A stretch of 64,000 nt of DNA from Bog-473 sp963788585 (GTDB taxonomy: Bacteria; Actinomycetota; Acidimicrobiia; Acidimicrobiales; RAAP-2): contig CAWBHA010000003.1 in assembly GCA_963788585.1 (NCBI GenBank), positions 2,170,001 to 2,234,000 on the forward strand, in the 5' to 3' direction. Numbering within the stretch: position 1 is the first letter of the stretch; each line of letters starts with the position of its first letter. Below the pieces are notes generated by a model. It was not told where the DNA came from. It saw nothing but the letters and a program-made list of their open reading frames with translations, and did no database searches. Below, piece by piece: positions 34,704-44,435 of the stretch. The position numbers were made by a program, and so were the translations under genes.

Positions 34704-37700
34704 ATGAGCTCCGTCAGCTCCGTCGCCAGCCCGAACCCCGCCGCCTTGGGGGCCATCCCGCGCGCGCTGCGGGCCGACCCGTCGATCGCACTCCTCGTCG
34801 GCGCGGCCGACGCGACGGTCGCCGTCCCCGAAGCGGCCCAGGCCGTCGCCGTGGGGGCACTGGCCGCGTTCACCGATCGCAGCCCATTGCTCGTCGTGAC
34901 CGCGACAGGGCTGGACGCAGAGCGCCTCTCGGGTGATCTGGCCTGCCTGATCGCCGAAGCGGGTGACGGGGAAGGACCGCCAGGCGGGGGTGACGTCGCC
35001 GGTGCGCTCACGGCACCGGTCGCCCTCTTGCCGGCCTGGGAGACGCTGCCGTTCGAGCGCGTCAGCCCCGAGGTCGAAACGATGGGACGCCGCCTGGCCC
35101 TGCTCGATGCGCTGACCCGAGCCCCCGACGGCCTCCTGCCCGAGCCGCCCCGCGTCATCGTCGCGCCGGTGCGTGCCCTGCTCCAGCGCATCGGGCCGTT
35201 GGCGGGCGCGCCGCCGCTGCACATCCGGCCCGGCGAGCAGGTCGACCTCGACATCCTGTTGCCCGAGCTCGTCACACGCGGCTACCGGCGCGAGCACCAG
35301 GTGGAGCACCGGGGGGAGTTCGCCGTGCGCGGCGGCATCGTCGACGTGTTCCCGTCCACAGCGGACGAGCCCGTGCGCGTCGACCTCTGGGGCGACGAGG
35401 TGGATCGCCTCACGGCCTTCTCCGTCAGCGACCAACGGTCGTCCCGCGACCTCGACGCCGCCGTCCTCTACGGATGCCGGGAGCTCGTCATGGATGCCGC
35501 GCTCCGCGCCGCGGCATCGGCACTCACGGCCACCCGCCCTTGGGGTATGGCGGTGTGGGAGCGCCTGGCCGACGGCGAGCAGTTCGACGGCATGGAGTCC
35601 TGGCTTCCGTTTCTCGACGACGAGGCGCGGGTCCTGCCGGACCTGCTGTCGGCCCGGGCACAGGTCCTGCTGGTCGAGCCGCGCCGCATCCGAGATCGCG
35701 GCGCGCAACTCCTCGACGAGGAAGCGGCGTTGGCAGAGACGCTCGCGGCCACCTGGGGCGCGACCGAGGGCCACGAGAACCCGTTCCCGCGCCTGCACGT
35801 ACCCTTCGAACGGCTCCTGCGCGACAGCCCGGCCGGCGTCACGGCGATGCCGCCCGTGCCCGAGGGGCCCTCCGTCGCCGCACTGGCGGTGCGGCGGTTC
35901 GACGCGGTTGCCGGCGACGCGGCCCGGCTGGCCGCGGGCGTGACCCGCCTCGTCTCCGAGGGGTACGCCGTGACGCTCTGTGCCGCGACGGGCCCGGGGG
36001 CGACGCGGCTTGCCCGCACGCTGGCGGAGGAGGGCGTGCACGCGCCGGTCCTCGACGTGGCGCCGGGGCTCCCGGGCGTCGCCGTGGTGGTGGCCCCACT
36101 GACCAACGGGTTCATCCTCCCGGACGCCAAGGTGGCGGTGCTGTCCGAGACCGACGTCACGGGGCGGCGGGTGCCGCACCGGCGGGCCCGCCCGCGGGCG
36201 CGTGCGGCTGACGGGTTCTTCGACGATCTCGAGATCGGCAGCTTCGTGGTCCACCGCCAGCACGGCGTGGCACGCTTCGAGGGCGTCACTACCAGGACCA
36301 TGGGTGGGGCGACCCGGGACTACCTGATCCTGGCGTACCGAGGCTCGGACCGGCTCTACCTCCCTGTCGACCAGATCGAGGCGATCACGCCGTACTCGGG
36401 CGGCGAGTCACCGACGCTCTCCAAGATGGGCGGCGCGGACTGGCAGCGCACGCGGGCCAAGGCGCGCGCCGCCGCCAGCGAGGTGGCCGCGGAGCTGGTC
36501 CAGCTCTACCGCCGACGGCTGTCCGTCGAGGGCCACGCGTTCTCCGCCGACACGCCCTGGCAGGCGGAGATGGAGTCGGCCTTCCCGTTCGTCGAGACGG
36601 AAGACCAGCTCAGGGCCATCGCCGACGTGAAGCGCGACATGGAGGAGCCGCGCCCCATGGACCGTCTGGTGTGCGGCGACGTCGGTTTCGGCAAGACCGA
36701 GGTGGCGCTGCGGGCCGTCTTCAAGGCCGTGCAGGACGGGCGGCAGGCGGCGGTCCTCGCTCCGACCACGCTGCTGGCGAGCCAGCACGCGCAGACCTTC
36801 GCCGACCGCTACGCGCCCTACCCCGTCCGCGTCGAACTCCTGAGCCGTTTCCTGTCACCGGCGGAACAGCGGGCGGTCGTGCAGGGATTGGCCGATGGGA
36901 GTGTCGACGTCGTCGTCGGCACGCACCGGTTGCTCGCGCAGGACGTCCTCTTCAAGCAACTGGGCCTGCTGGTGGTCGACGAGGAGCAGCGCTTCGGCGT
37001 GAGCCACAAGGAGGCCGTCAAACGGTTGGCCGAAGGCGTCGACGTGCTGACGCTGACGGCCAGTCCCATCCCGCGCACGCTGGAGATGGCGCTGACCGGG
37101 ATCCGGGACCTGTCCATGGTCAACACGCCGCCGGCGGACCGCCGTCCCATCCTCACCTACGTCGGCGAGCAGGAACCGTCCGCGGTCAGCGAGGCTCTCC
37201 GTCGTGAGCTGCTCCGCGAGGGCCAGGCCTTCTACGTGCACAACCGCGTTTCGGATATCGACCGGGTGGCACGTGAGGTGCGCGACCTCGTGCCCGAGGC
37301 GAGGGTCGCCATCGCCCACGGGCAGATGGACGAGGGGAGCCTGGAGACCGTGGTGCTCGATTTCTGGGAGCGACGCTACGACGTCTTGCTCTGTACGACC
37401 ATCATCGAGTCGGGCATCGACATGCCATCGGTGAACACGCTGATCGTCGATCGGGCAGACCTGCTCGGGCTGGGCCAGCTCCACCAGATCCGGGGCAGGG
37501 TCGGTCGTGGCGGCCAGCGGGCGTACGCCTACCTGTTCCACCCGGCTGACCGGGCGCTCTCGGAACAGGCATACGAGCGGCTGCGCACCATCGGTGAGCA
37601 CACCGAACTCGGCTCGGGATTCAAGATCGCCATGCGCGACCTCGAGATCAGGGGCGCGGGCAACCTCCTCGGTTCCGACCAGTCCGGCCACATCGCGGCG

Positions 37701-38255
37701 GTCGGCTACGACCTCTACGTCCAGCTCGTGGCGGAGGCGGTGGCGGAGGCGCGCGGAGAGCCCCGGCCCGCGCCCCCGAGCGTGTCGCTCGACGTGCCCG
37801 GGGACGCGCACCTGCCCAAGGACTACGTCGTGGCCGAGGACGCGCGGCTGGAGGCCTACCGTCGCCTGGCGTCGGCGTCCACCTCGGCCGACGTGGACGA
37901 CATCGGTGCGGAATGGGCCGACCGCTACGGCCCCTTGCCCACGGCCGCCGAGGGCCTGCTCGCGCTGGCACGACTGCGGGCGAGCGCGCTGGCGCGTGGG
38001 GTCACGGAGATCGCGGGGAGCTCGGTCCGACCCGGCGGGACGCGCCAACCGGTGCTGCGGGTGTCCCCGGTGACGCTGCCGGCCAGCGCCCAGGTGCGGC
38101 TGCGCCGCGTCGCGCCGGGCGCCACCTACCGTGAGGAGCTCCGACAGCTCCTGGTGCCCCTCGCCGACGGCGCGCCGGCGGCGGACGTTGCGCGCCGCGT
38201 GATCGAGGACCTGATCCCGCCCGCCGATGCCGGTCCGGACGGAGACTCTGTGTAG
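34704..38255 (+). CDS. mfd: Transcription-repair coupling factor
   Basis: 1183-residue Mfd removes RNA polymerase stalled at DNA damage and recruits UvrA. Domains: the UvrB-like N-terminal part (1-450, with LLPAWETLPFERVSPE and YRREHQVEHRGEFAVRGG) and the RNA-polymerase-interacting CarD-like domain (about 510-570, IGSFVVHRQHGVARFEG). The translocase follows with Walker A VCGDVGFGKTEVALRAV, the DEEQ box VVDEEQRFGV, TASPIPRTLEMAL and GRVGRGGQRAYAYL. The C-terminal UvrA-binding D7 domain ends it. The normal Mfd length is about 1150-1220. Starts 3 bp after pth; the last bases of mfd precede the SurA-like gene by 12 bp. Confidence 0.97.
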   Translation: MSSVSSVASPNPAALGAIPRALRADPSIALLVGAADATVAVPEAAQAVAVGALAAFTDRSPLLVVTATGLDAERLSGDLACLIAEAGDGEGPPGGGDVAGALTAPVALLPAWETLPFERVSPEVETMGRRLALLDALTRAPDGLLPEPPRVIVAPVRALLQRIGPLAGAPPLHIRPGEQVDLDILLPELVTRGYRREHQVEHRGEFAVRGGIVDVFPSTADEPVRVDLWGDEVDRLTAFSVSDQRSSRDLDAAVLYGCRELVMDAALRAAASALTATRPWGMAVWERLADGEQFDGMESWLPFLDDEARVLPDLLSARAQVLLVEPRRIRDRGAQLLDEEAALAETLAATWGATEGHENPFPRLHVPFERLLRDSPAGVTAMPPVPEGPSVAALAVRRFDAVAGDAARLAAGVTRLVSEGYAVTLCAATGPGATRLARTLAEEGVHAPVLDVAPGLPGVAVVVAPLTNGFILPDAKVAVLSETDVTGRRVPHRRARPRARAADGFFDDLEIGSFVVHRQHGVARFEGVTTRTMGGATRDYLILAYRGSDRLYLPVDQIEAITPYSGGESPTLSKMGGADWQRTRAKARAAASEVAAELVQLYRRRLSVEGHAFSADTPWQAEMESAFPFVETEDQLRAIADVKRDMEEPRPMDRLVCGDVGFGKTEVALRAVFKAVQDGRQAAVLAPTTLLASQHAQTFADRYAPYPVRVELLSRFLSPAEQRAVVQGLADGSVDVVVGTHRLLAQDVLFKQLGLLVVDEEQRFGVSHKEAVKRLAEGVDVLTLTASPIPRTLEMALTGIRDLSMVNTPPADRRPILTYVGEQEPSAVSEALRRELLREGQAFYVHNRVSDIDRVAREVRDLVPEARVAIAHGQMDEGSLETVVLDFWERRYDVLLCTTIIESGIDMPSVNTLIVDRADLLGLGQLHQIRGRVGRGGQRAYAYLFHPADRALSEQAYERLRTIGEHTELGSGFKIAMRDLEIRGAGNLLGSDQSGHIAAVGYDLYVQLVAEAVAEARGEPRPAPPSVSLDVPGDAHLPKDYVVAEDARLEAYRRLASASTSADVDDIGAEWADRYGPLPTAAEGLLALARLRASALARGVTEIAGSSVRPGGTRQPVLRVSPVTLPASAQVRLRRVAPGATYREELRQLLVPLADGAPAADVARRVIEDLIPPADAGPDGDSV

Positions 38256-38267
38256 CATGCGCGGCGC

Positions 38268-39470
38268 GTGAAGTGGCTCCTCGTCCTCCTCGTCCTCCTC
38301 GCGGGCGGCGTCGGCGCCGCCGCGCTGTCGGTGCCCACCAACGCGGCCGTCGTGAGCCTGCCAGGCGGCAACGGCACCGCCATTAGCCAGCAGTCGCTGA
38401 ACAGCGATGTCGACGCGATCGCCGGGAGCGCGTTCTACCAGTGCTACCTGAACTCCGAGGAGTACCTCGACTCGCAGGGCCAACAGGAGCTGCCCCCGGT
38501 GACCGGGGCCGGTGTGGGCCAGAACCCGACGGACCACCCGACGGCCTCGACCGGCTTCGTGGCCAATTACCTCGACTCCGAGATCGGGAATGAGCTGGTC
38601 ATCGAGCTGGCCGACCGGCGGCACATCAGCGTGACGGCGGCGCAACTGGCCGCGGCCCGATCCACCCTGACCACGGAGATCACTGGCGTCATGTCGGAGA
38701 TCCTCCAGACCGCCCAGGGACAGGACCCACGCTACAGCTGCACCGTCAGCGGGAGCCCGATCAGCGGCCAACAGGTGCTGGACACGATGCCGGCGTCCTT
38801 CGTCGACGAGCAGGTCAGCTTCGTCGCCACCTTCGTGGCGCTGCAGGAGGATCTGGCCGGAGTCGGCTCGAGCGACGCCGACCTGCAGCGGTACTACGCG
38901 GCGCACCGGTCCCAGTTCGACACGGTGTGCTTCGACGCGGCGGAGTTCTCGAGCGAGGGCACGGGCACGACGGCTGCCTCCGCGGTGGACCTCGGGACGC
39001 CGTTCGCCCAGGCGACCGCAGGCGCCACCCAGCAGGGGACGATTCCCTGCGCCACTCTCACGCACGTCGCCGCCGAGTTCCAGACGAGCGTCTCGAACTT
39101 CGCGCACGTCGCGGTCGGCCAGGCGTCGGCCCCTATCGACCTCGGTCCGAACCAGAGCGGGAGCGGCGGGGACGTCTACCTCGTCGTGTCGCCGACGAAG
39201 CGGACGCCCACGACGTACAGCGCGGCCAAGGCGGACGTCTCCTCGGCGGTCCAGGAGGCGGGGGCCAAGGTGACGCAGACCGTCCTGACCGCGGCCGAGC
39301 GGCATGCCTCGGTCAGCGTCGACCCGCGGTACGGCACCTGGGTGCCCGGCACGGCGTCGGTCTTCGTCCCGTTCCCGCCCGAGAGATCGGACGTGCTCAA
39401 TCCGTCGGCCAACCAGGTCGGCGTCGCGGTCGCAGCAGCCCCGGGCGGCGCGTCCACACCCAGCGGTTGA
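38268..39470 (+). CDS. Exported SurA/PPIase-like protein
   Basis: 400 residues with a signal/anchor helix at about 2-22 (KWLLVLLVLLAGGVGAAAL). A helical SurA-type N-terminal region follows. A degenerate parvulin-like domain (about 215-330) has no clear active-site residues beyond GGDVYLVVSPTKRTPTTYS. Four cysteines may pair outside the cell. In actinobacteria a SurA-like chaperone lies between mfd and mazG, as here. Likely an extracytoplasmic folding factor; peptidyl-prolyl isomerase activity is uncertain. Confidence 0.7.
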   Translation: MKWLLVLLVLLAGGVGAAALSVPTNAAVVSLPGGNGTAISQQSLNSDVDAIAGSAFYQCYLNSEEYLDSQGQQELPPVTGAGVGQNPTDHPTASTGFVANYLDSEIGNELVIELADRRHISVTAAQLAAARSTLTTEITGVMSEILQTAQGQDPRYSCTVSGSPISGQQVLDTMPASFVDEQVSFVATFVALQEDLAGVGSSDADLQRYYAAHRSQFDTVCFDAAEFSSEGTGTTAASAVDLGTPFAQATAGATQQGTIPCATLTHVAAEFQTSVSNFAHVAVGQASAPIDLGPNQSGSGGDVYLVVSPTKRTPTTYSAAKADVSSAVQEAGAKVTQTVLTAAERHASVSVDPRYGTWVPGTASVFVPFPPERSDVLNPSANQVGVAVAAAPGGASTPSG

Positions 39471-39472
39471 CG

Positions 39473-40924
39473 GTGGCGCGGCTCCGCCCCCGCGTCACGG
39501 TCGTGGGTCTCGGGCCCGCCGGCACGGACCTCCTCGACGGCACCGCGGCCGCGCTGGCACAGGGCGATCGGGTCTACCTCCGGACGGCCCGTCATCCCGC
39601 GGCCGGAGCGCTCGCCGGCGCCCACGCCTTCGACGACCTCTATGAGGCAGCCGCCACCTTCGACGAGGTCTACGCGGGGATCGCGGAGGCACTCGTCGCG
39701 GCGGCGGTCGTCGCCGCGCCCGAGCCCGTCGTCTACGCGGTTCCCGGTTCGCCGCTCGTCGCCGAGCGCTCCGTCGAGCTCCTGCGCGCCGACGGACGGG
39801 TCGAGATCACCATCGTGCCGGCGCTGTCGTTCCTGGACCTCGCTTGGGCGGCGCTGGGCATCGACCCGCTGGCCGAGGGCGTCCGGCTGGTCGACGCCTC
39901 CGACTTCTCCGCCGTGGCGGCTGGTGGGCGCGGCCCGTTCCTGGTGGCGCAGTGCTGGTCGCCGCACCTGCTCTCGGAGGTGAAGCTCGGCCTGCCCGAC
40001 GAGGTCGCTGAGGACGCGCCCCGCCCAATCCTCCTGCACCACCTCGGGCTCGACGACGAACTCGTGCAGCCCGTCGACTGGTGGGACCTCGACCGGTCGG
40101 TGAAGCCCGACCATCTGACCTCGCTCTACGTGCCTGCCTGGCCGGTGCCCGCCAGTCGTGCCGCGGGCGACGAGGTGGGGCGGCTGGTCGCGCTGATGGA
40201 CACCCTGCGCGAGCAGTGTCCCTGGGACCGCGCCCAGACCCATGCCTCCCTCATGCCACACCTGGTCGAGGAGTGCTACGAGGTCCTCGACGCCCTGGCG
40301 GCCCTACCCGACGACGGCGCGGTGGCGCCCTCCCGTGCCGGCACGCACCTGGAGGAGGAGCTGGGGGACCTCCTGTTCCAGATCGTCTTTCACGCCCGCC
40401 TGGCGCACGAGTCCGGCCAATTCGACCTGGCGGACGTGGCGCGGGCTGTGCACGACAAGTTGGTCCACCGCCATCCTCACGTGTTCGGCGACGTCGACGC
40501 CGAAAGCGCGGACGAGGTCGCCAGCAATTGGGAGGAGATCAAGAAGAGCGAGAAGGGCCGCACGAGCGTCACCGAGGGGATCCCGGCCAGGCTGCCGGCG
40601 CTGATGCTGGCGACCAAGCTGGCCCGCAAGGCGCGCGCGGTGGGCGTCGACCCGCACGAGGCCGGCGTGGCCGAGAGCGTTGCCGCGCTCACGACGTTGG
40701 CGGCGCGCGCGGAAGCGTCCGACCCGCATCCCGACGACCCCCTCTCGGCCGACGACGGTGCCGTCGTGGGCCTGGCGGTGGGCGAGCTCCTCTTCGCCGT
40801 CGCGACCCAGGCGCAACGCGTCGGCGTCGACGCGGAACAGGCACTGCGCGCACGCGCGCTCTGGCTGCGCGCGGAGATCCGCGCCGCCGAAGGCGTCCCC
40901 GAACAGGAGATGGGCAGCCGCTAG
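39473..40924 (+). CDS. mazG: Tetrapyrrole-methylase-domain/MazG NTP pyrophosphohydrolase
   Basis: 483 residues, the YabN-type fusion. Residues 1-215 form a tetrapyrrole-methylase-like domain (VTVVGLGPAGTDLLDGT, VYAVPGSPLVAERSV). Residues about 235-460 hold MazG repeats with the metal-binding HLVEECYEVLDAL and EELGDLLFQIVFHARLA, then HRHPHVFGD and NWEEIKKSEKG. MazG hydrolyses NTPs to NMP and PPi and removes damaged nucleotides. The start is GTG 39473 or the TTG at 39467 that overlaps the preceding stop. Co-directional with eno 46 bp downstream. Confidence 0.93.
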   Translation: MARLRPRVTVVGLGPAGTDLLDGTAAALAQGDRVYLRTARHPAAGALAGAHAFDDLYEAAATFDEVYAGIAEALVAAAVVAAPEPVVYAVPGSPLVAERSVELLRADGRVEITIVPALSFLDLAWAALGIDPLAEGVRLVDASDFSAVAAGGRGPFLVAQCWSPHLLSEVKLGLPDEVAEDAPRPILLHHLGLDDELVQPVDWWDLDRSVKPDHLTSLYVPAWPVPASRAAGDEVGRLVALMDTLREQCPWDRAQTHASLMPHLVEECYEVLDALAALPDDGAVAPSRAGTHLEEELGDLLFQIVFHARLAHESGQFDLADVARAVHDKLVHRHPHVFGDVDAESADEVASNWEEIKKSEKGRTSVTEGIPARLPALMLATKLARKARAVGVDPHEAGVAESVAALTTLAARAEASDPHPDDPLSADDGAVVGLAVGELLFAVATQAQRVGVDAEQALRARALWLRAEIRAAEGVPEQEMGSR

Positions 40925-40970
40925 GCTCGGATCCCGGGTCCGACCAGGGAAGGCACCCAAGGAGTGATTC

Positions 40971-42272
40971 GTGAGCACCATTGAGCACGTGATCGGGCGC
41001 GAGGTCCTCGACTCTCGAGGCAACCCGACGGTCGAGGCCGAGGTGCTGCTCGACTCCGGCGCCCGGGGACGCGCCATCGCTCCCTCGGGCGCGTCGACGG
41101 GCATCCGTGAAGCCGTGGAGCTGCGCGACGGGGGAGACCGCTACGGCGGCAAGGGTGTGCGGCGCGCCGTCGGGCACGTGAACGGCGAGATCCTCGATGC
41201 CATCACCGGGCTCGACGCGCTGGACCAACGCGGCGTCGACCGCGCACTCATCGACCTCGACGGGACGCCCGACAAGAGCCGGCTCGGGGCCAATGCGCTT
41301 CTCGCCGTGTCCCTGGCGAGCGCCAAGGCCGTGGCCGACGACCTCGAGGTCCCGCTCTACCGCTCCCTCGGGGGTGCGAACGCGCACGTCTTGCCGGTGC
41401 CGATGCTGAACGTGCTCAACGGCGGTGCGCACGCCAAGAACTCCATCGACTTCCAGGAGTTCATGCTGATGCCCGTCGGTGCCGCCTCCTGGAGCGAGGC
41501 GTTGCGGTGGGGGAGCGAGACGTACCACGCACTCCGCGCCATCCTGGCCGAGCGCGGGCTGTCGACCGCCGTCGGCGACGAGGGGGGCTTCGCGCCCGAT
41601 CTCCCCCGGAACGAGGACGCGGTGAAGCTGCTCATGGAGGCGATCGAGGCGTCTGGCCGCGTGCCCGGCGACGAGATCGCGTTGGCACTCGACCCCGCGA
41701 CCAGTGAGCTCTGGGACGACGGGGCCTACGTGCTGGCCGGCGAGGGCCGGACCATGTCGTCGGCCGAGCTGGTCGACTACTGGGTGGAGCTCGCCGACCG
41801 CTATCCGATCGTGTCCATCGAGGACGGGATGGCCGAGGAGGACTGGGACGGATGGGCGGCGCACACGAAGGCGCTGGGGGGGCGGGTCCAGCTGGTCGGC
41901 GACGACATCTTCGTGACGAACGCCGAGATCCTCGAGCGCGGGATACGCGACGGAGTGGCCAACGCCATCCTGGTCAAGCTGAACCAGATCGGCACGCTCA
42001 CCGAGACCCTCGACACAGTGGCCCTCGCCACCTGCTCCTCCTACGGCGCCGTGATCTCGCACCGCTCGGGCGAGACCGAGGACACGACGATCGCCGACCT
42101 GGCGGTCGCGGTCAACGCCGGCCAGATCAAGGCGGGCGCGCCGGCCCGATCGGACCGCGTGGCGAAGTACAACCAGCTGCTCCGGATCGAGGAGGACCTC
42201 GGCGAGTCAGCGAGCTTCCCGGGGGCCGCCGCGTTGTCGGGTGGGGGAGGTGCCCGACGTGGCCCGGGCTAG
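40971..42272 (+). CDS. eno: Enolase
   Basis: Glycolytic enzyme converting 2-phosphoglycerate to phosphoenolpyruvate. 433 residues; REVLDSRGNPTVEAEV and PSGASTGIREAVELRDG at the start, the proton-handling Glu in GDEGGFAPDL, SIEDGMAEEDW, VKLNQIGTLTET and the signature SHRSGETEDTTIADLAVA with catalytic Lys in the neighbouring QIKAGAPARSDR. An AAGGAG site lies 9 bases before GTG 40971. The C-terminal tail (from about residue 420) is Gly/Ala-rich and overlaps the possible starts of the next gene. Confidence 0.97.
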   Translation: MSTIEHVIGREVLDSRGNPTVEAEVLLDSGARGRAIAPSGASTGIREAVELRDGGDRYGGKGVRRAVGHVNGEILDAITGLDALDQRGVDRALIDLDGTPDKSRLGANALLAVSLASAKAVADDLEVPLYRSLGGANAHVLPVPMLNVLNGGAHAKNSIDFQEFMLMPVGAASWSEALRWGSETYHALRAILAERGLSTAVGDEGGFAPDLPRNEDAVKLLMEAIEASGRVPGDEIALALDPATSELWDDGAYVLAGEGRTMSSAELVDYWVELADRYPIVSIEDGMAEEDWDGWAAHTKALGGRVQLVGDDIFVTNAEILERGIRDGVANAILVKLNQIGTLTETLDTVALATCSSYGAVISHRSGETEDTTIADLAVAVNAGQIKAGAPARSDRVAKYNQLLRIEEDLGESASFPGAAALSGGGGARRGPG

Positions 42273-42861
42273 CGCCACGTCGCGGCGCGGGCTGGCGAAG
42301 GAACGCCGCTTCCGTCTGCCCGGCCTGCCTCGTCTGTCGCGGACGGCTCGTGCCGCTCGCACGTCGACGCGTCCCGGATCGGCCAGCCGGTCGCGTCTGC
42401 TGTTCCTCGGCGCCGTCATCGTCTCGGCCGTCGTCTTGTTCGCCTGGTTCCCCGCCGGGACCCTCGTCAGCCAGCGCTCCTCGCTCGCGGGCACCGAGGC
42501 CGAGCTGGCCGCGCTGCACAAACAGGACGCGGCGCTGGCGCAAGAGCAGAAGAACCTCAGCGACTCGAGCGAGATCGGGCGGATCGCCCGTCAGCAGTAC
42601 GAGTTGGTCACACCCGGCCAGCAGGCCTACGAGGTGCTCCCGCCGTCCGGCGCGACCTCCGCGGGCACACCGTACGCCGGGGATCCCGGTTCGGACGCAC
42701 CCGTCACGCCGTCGGCGATCCCGGAGCTCCCCCCAGGGGGCGTGACCACAACGACGACGCCGCGCGCCGCCTCCCGCCGGGCCGCTCCGGCGAACACCTC
42801 CACCGCGGCCGGGTCCGGCCTGGTGTCGCGCATGCTGCACTCGCTCGAATTCTGGCGTTGA
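42259..42861 (+). CDS. FtsB/DivIC-type septum protein
   Basis: About 200 residues. A basic N-terminal tail precedes one transmembrane helix at about residues 45-65 (RLLFLGAVIVSAVVLFAWF), then a short coiled coil (about 73-105, QRSSLAGTEAELAALHKQDAAL) and EIGRIARQQYELVTPGQQAYEVLPP, the DivIC hallmark. A Pro/Thr tail follows. FtsB-like proteins link the divisome in the inner membrane. GTG 42259, 42250 or 42241 could start it, each overlapping eno. The stop overlaps the next gene start by 4 nt. Confidence 0.88.
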   Translation: MARASATSRRGLAKERRFRLPGLPRLSRTARAARTSTRPGSASRSRLLFLGAVIVSAVVLFAWFPAGTLVSQRSSLAGTEAELAALHKQDAALAQEQKNLSDSSEIGRIARQQYELVTPGQQAYEVLPPSGATSAGTPYAGDPGSDAPVTPSAIPELPPGGVTTTTTPRAASRRAAPANTSTAAGSGLVSRMLHSLEFWR

Positions 42862-44339
42862 ACCCGCGGCCGGTGACCGGATCGGCGGACCATCCCACCC
42901 TCGGCGACGACGACGAGGTCGTCGCGCGGCTCCTCGGTCGCACTCCCGCCGGTGGTTATGCCGTGGTGGTGCGACGCCGAGACGGGCAGCCCGTGGTGAT
43001 CGAGAACGCGCCGCTCCTGCGGGACGGCAGTCCGATGCCCACGCTGTTCTGGCTGGTCGATCCGGTTCTGCGCGAGGCCGTCAGCCGCCTGGAGGCGGTG
43101 GGAGGGGTGCGCCGGGCGGCCGACGCCGTCCCGCCGGCCGCTATCGCCAGCGCCCATGAGCGGTACGCGGCCCGCCGTGACCGCGGCCTCGCCCCGGGGC
43201 ACCAGGGCCCGACACCGTCGGGCGGCGTCGGCGGCACGCGCCGCGGCGTGAAATGCCTGCACGCGCACCTGGCGTGGTACCTGGCAGGTGGCGACGACCC
43301 CGTGGGCCAGTGGACCGCCGGGCAGCTGGCCGTGCGCGGCGCCGACTTCCTGATGGAGAGTGAGGTCATGCGCCAGGACGACGCCGGGCCCGTCGCTGCG
43401 GTGGACTGCGGTACCAACTCGACCCGGCTCATCGTGGTGGCGCGGGACGGGACGGTGCTCGAGCGCGAGATGCGCATCACGCGCCTGGGCGAGGGCGTGG
43501 ACGCCGCCGGGTCGCTGGCGCCGGAGGCCATCGAACGCACGCTCGAGGTGCTTCGCCGGTATCGGGCTGCGATGGACGCCCACGCCGTCAGCCTGGTGCG
43601 GGTCGCCGCCACGTCCGCCGTGCGGGACGCGGACAACGCCGGGGAGTTCATGGCCCGCGTGGCCGAGATCACGGGGGTGCGCCCCGAGGTGCTGTCCGGG
43701 GACGAGGAGGGCAGGCTGTCCTTCGCCGGTGCCACGGCAGACCTGCCTCCGGCACTGGTCGGCGCCGGTCCGGTGCTCGTCGCGGACATCGGGGGCGGGT
43801 CGACCGAGCTCGCCGTGGGCCGGCCGTCCCCGCGGCGGCCCGCGGTCGACGCGGTCGCGATCCGGTCCCTCGACATCGGTTGCGTGCGGGTGAGCGAGCG
43901 TTGGCTGCGCGGCGACCCGCCCTCCGGGGGAGACCTGGCGGCGGCGCGGTCGGCGGTCGGCGCCCAGATCGGCAACGCACGCGCCGAACTCCCGGCGCTC
44001 GTCCCGGACAGCCTGCTCGTGGGCCTGGCCGGCACGGTGTCCACGCTCGCCTGCCTCCAATTGGGCCTCCGCACGTACGACCGGGCCCTCGTCCACCACG
44101 CCGTGCTCGAGAGGGAGGACGTCGAGGCGTGGTTGCGTGTCCTCGCCGCGGAGACCGCCGGAGACCGGCTGGCGCGCGCGGGCATGACCCCGGGCAGGGA
44201 GGACGTCATCGTGGGCGGCGTCCTGGTGCTGGCGTCGGTCATGGAGGAATTCGGCCGGGCACGCTGCCTGGTGTCCGAGGACGACATCCTCGACGGACTA
44301 GCCGGGAGCCTCCTTCGGCCCGCCCAGCGCAACGGGTGA
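42858..44339 (+). CDS. DUF501 fused to Ppx/GppA phosphatase
   Basis: 493 residues with two families in one frame. Residues about 15-165 are DUF501 (DDEVVARLLGRTPAG, PLLRDGSPMPTLFWLVDP, GVKCLHAHLAWYL). Residues about 175-490 are exopolyphosphatase/pppGpp phosphohydrolase (AAVDCGTNSTRLIVV, ATSAVRDADNAGEF, LSGDEEGRLSF, ADIGGGSTELAVG, GLAGTVSTLA). In other actinobacteria these are adjacent separate genes in the order eno-ftsB-DUF501-ppx. Here no stop separates them. An internal ATG at 43369 could also start the phosphatase alone, so a true fusion and two overlapping products are both possible. Confidence 0.85.
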   Translation: MNPRPVTGSADHPTLGDDDEVVARLLGRTPAGGYAVVVRRRDGQPVVIENAPLLRDGSPMPTLFWLVDPVLREAVSRLEAVGGVRRAADAVPPAAIASAHERYAARRDRGLAPGHQGPTPSGGVGGTRRGVKCLHAHLAWYLAGGDDPVGQWTAGQLAVRGADFLMESEVMRQDDAGPVAAVDCGTNSTRLIVVARDGTVLEREMRITRLGEGVDAAGSLAPEAIERTLEVLRRYRAAMDAHAVSLVRVAATSAVRDADNAGEFMARVAEITGVRPEVLSGDEEGRLSFAGATADLPPALVGAGPVLVADIGGGSTELAVGRPSPRRPAVDAVAIRSLDIGCVRVSERWLRGDPPSGGDLAAARSAVGAQIGNARAELPALVPDSLLVGLAGTVSTLACLQLGLRTYDRALVHHAVLEREDVEAWLRVLAAETAGDRLARAGMTPGREDVIVGGVLVLASVMEEFGRARCLVSEDDILDGLAGSLLRPAQRNG

Positions 44340-44435
44340 TGGAAGGTCGCAGCCGCGTGTCGATAGTCTCCGCCCCTTGTTGCGCCGCGGCATCGGCCGC
44401 GGCGACGACGCACGGACCCCTCGACCACGACCTCG

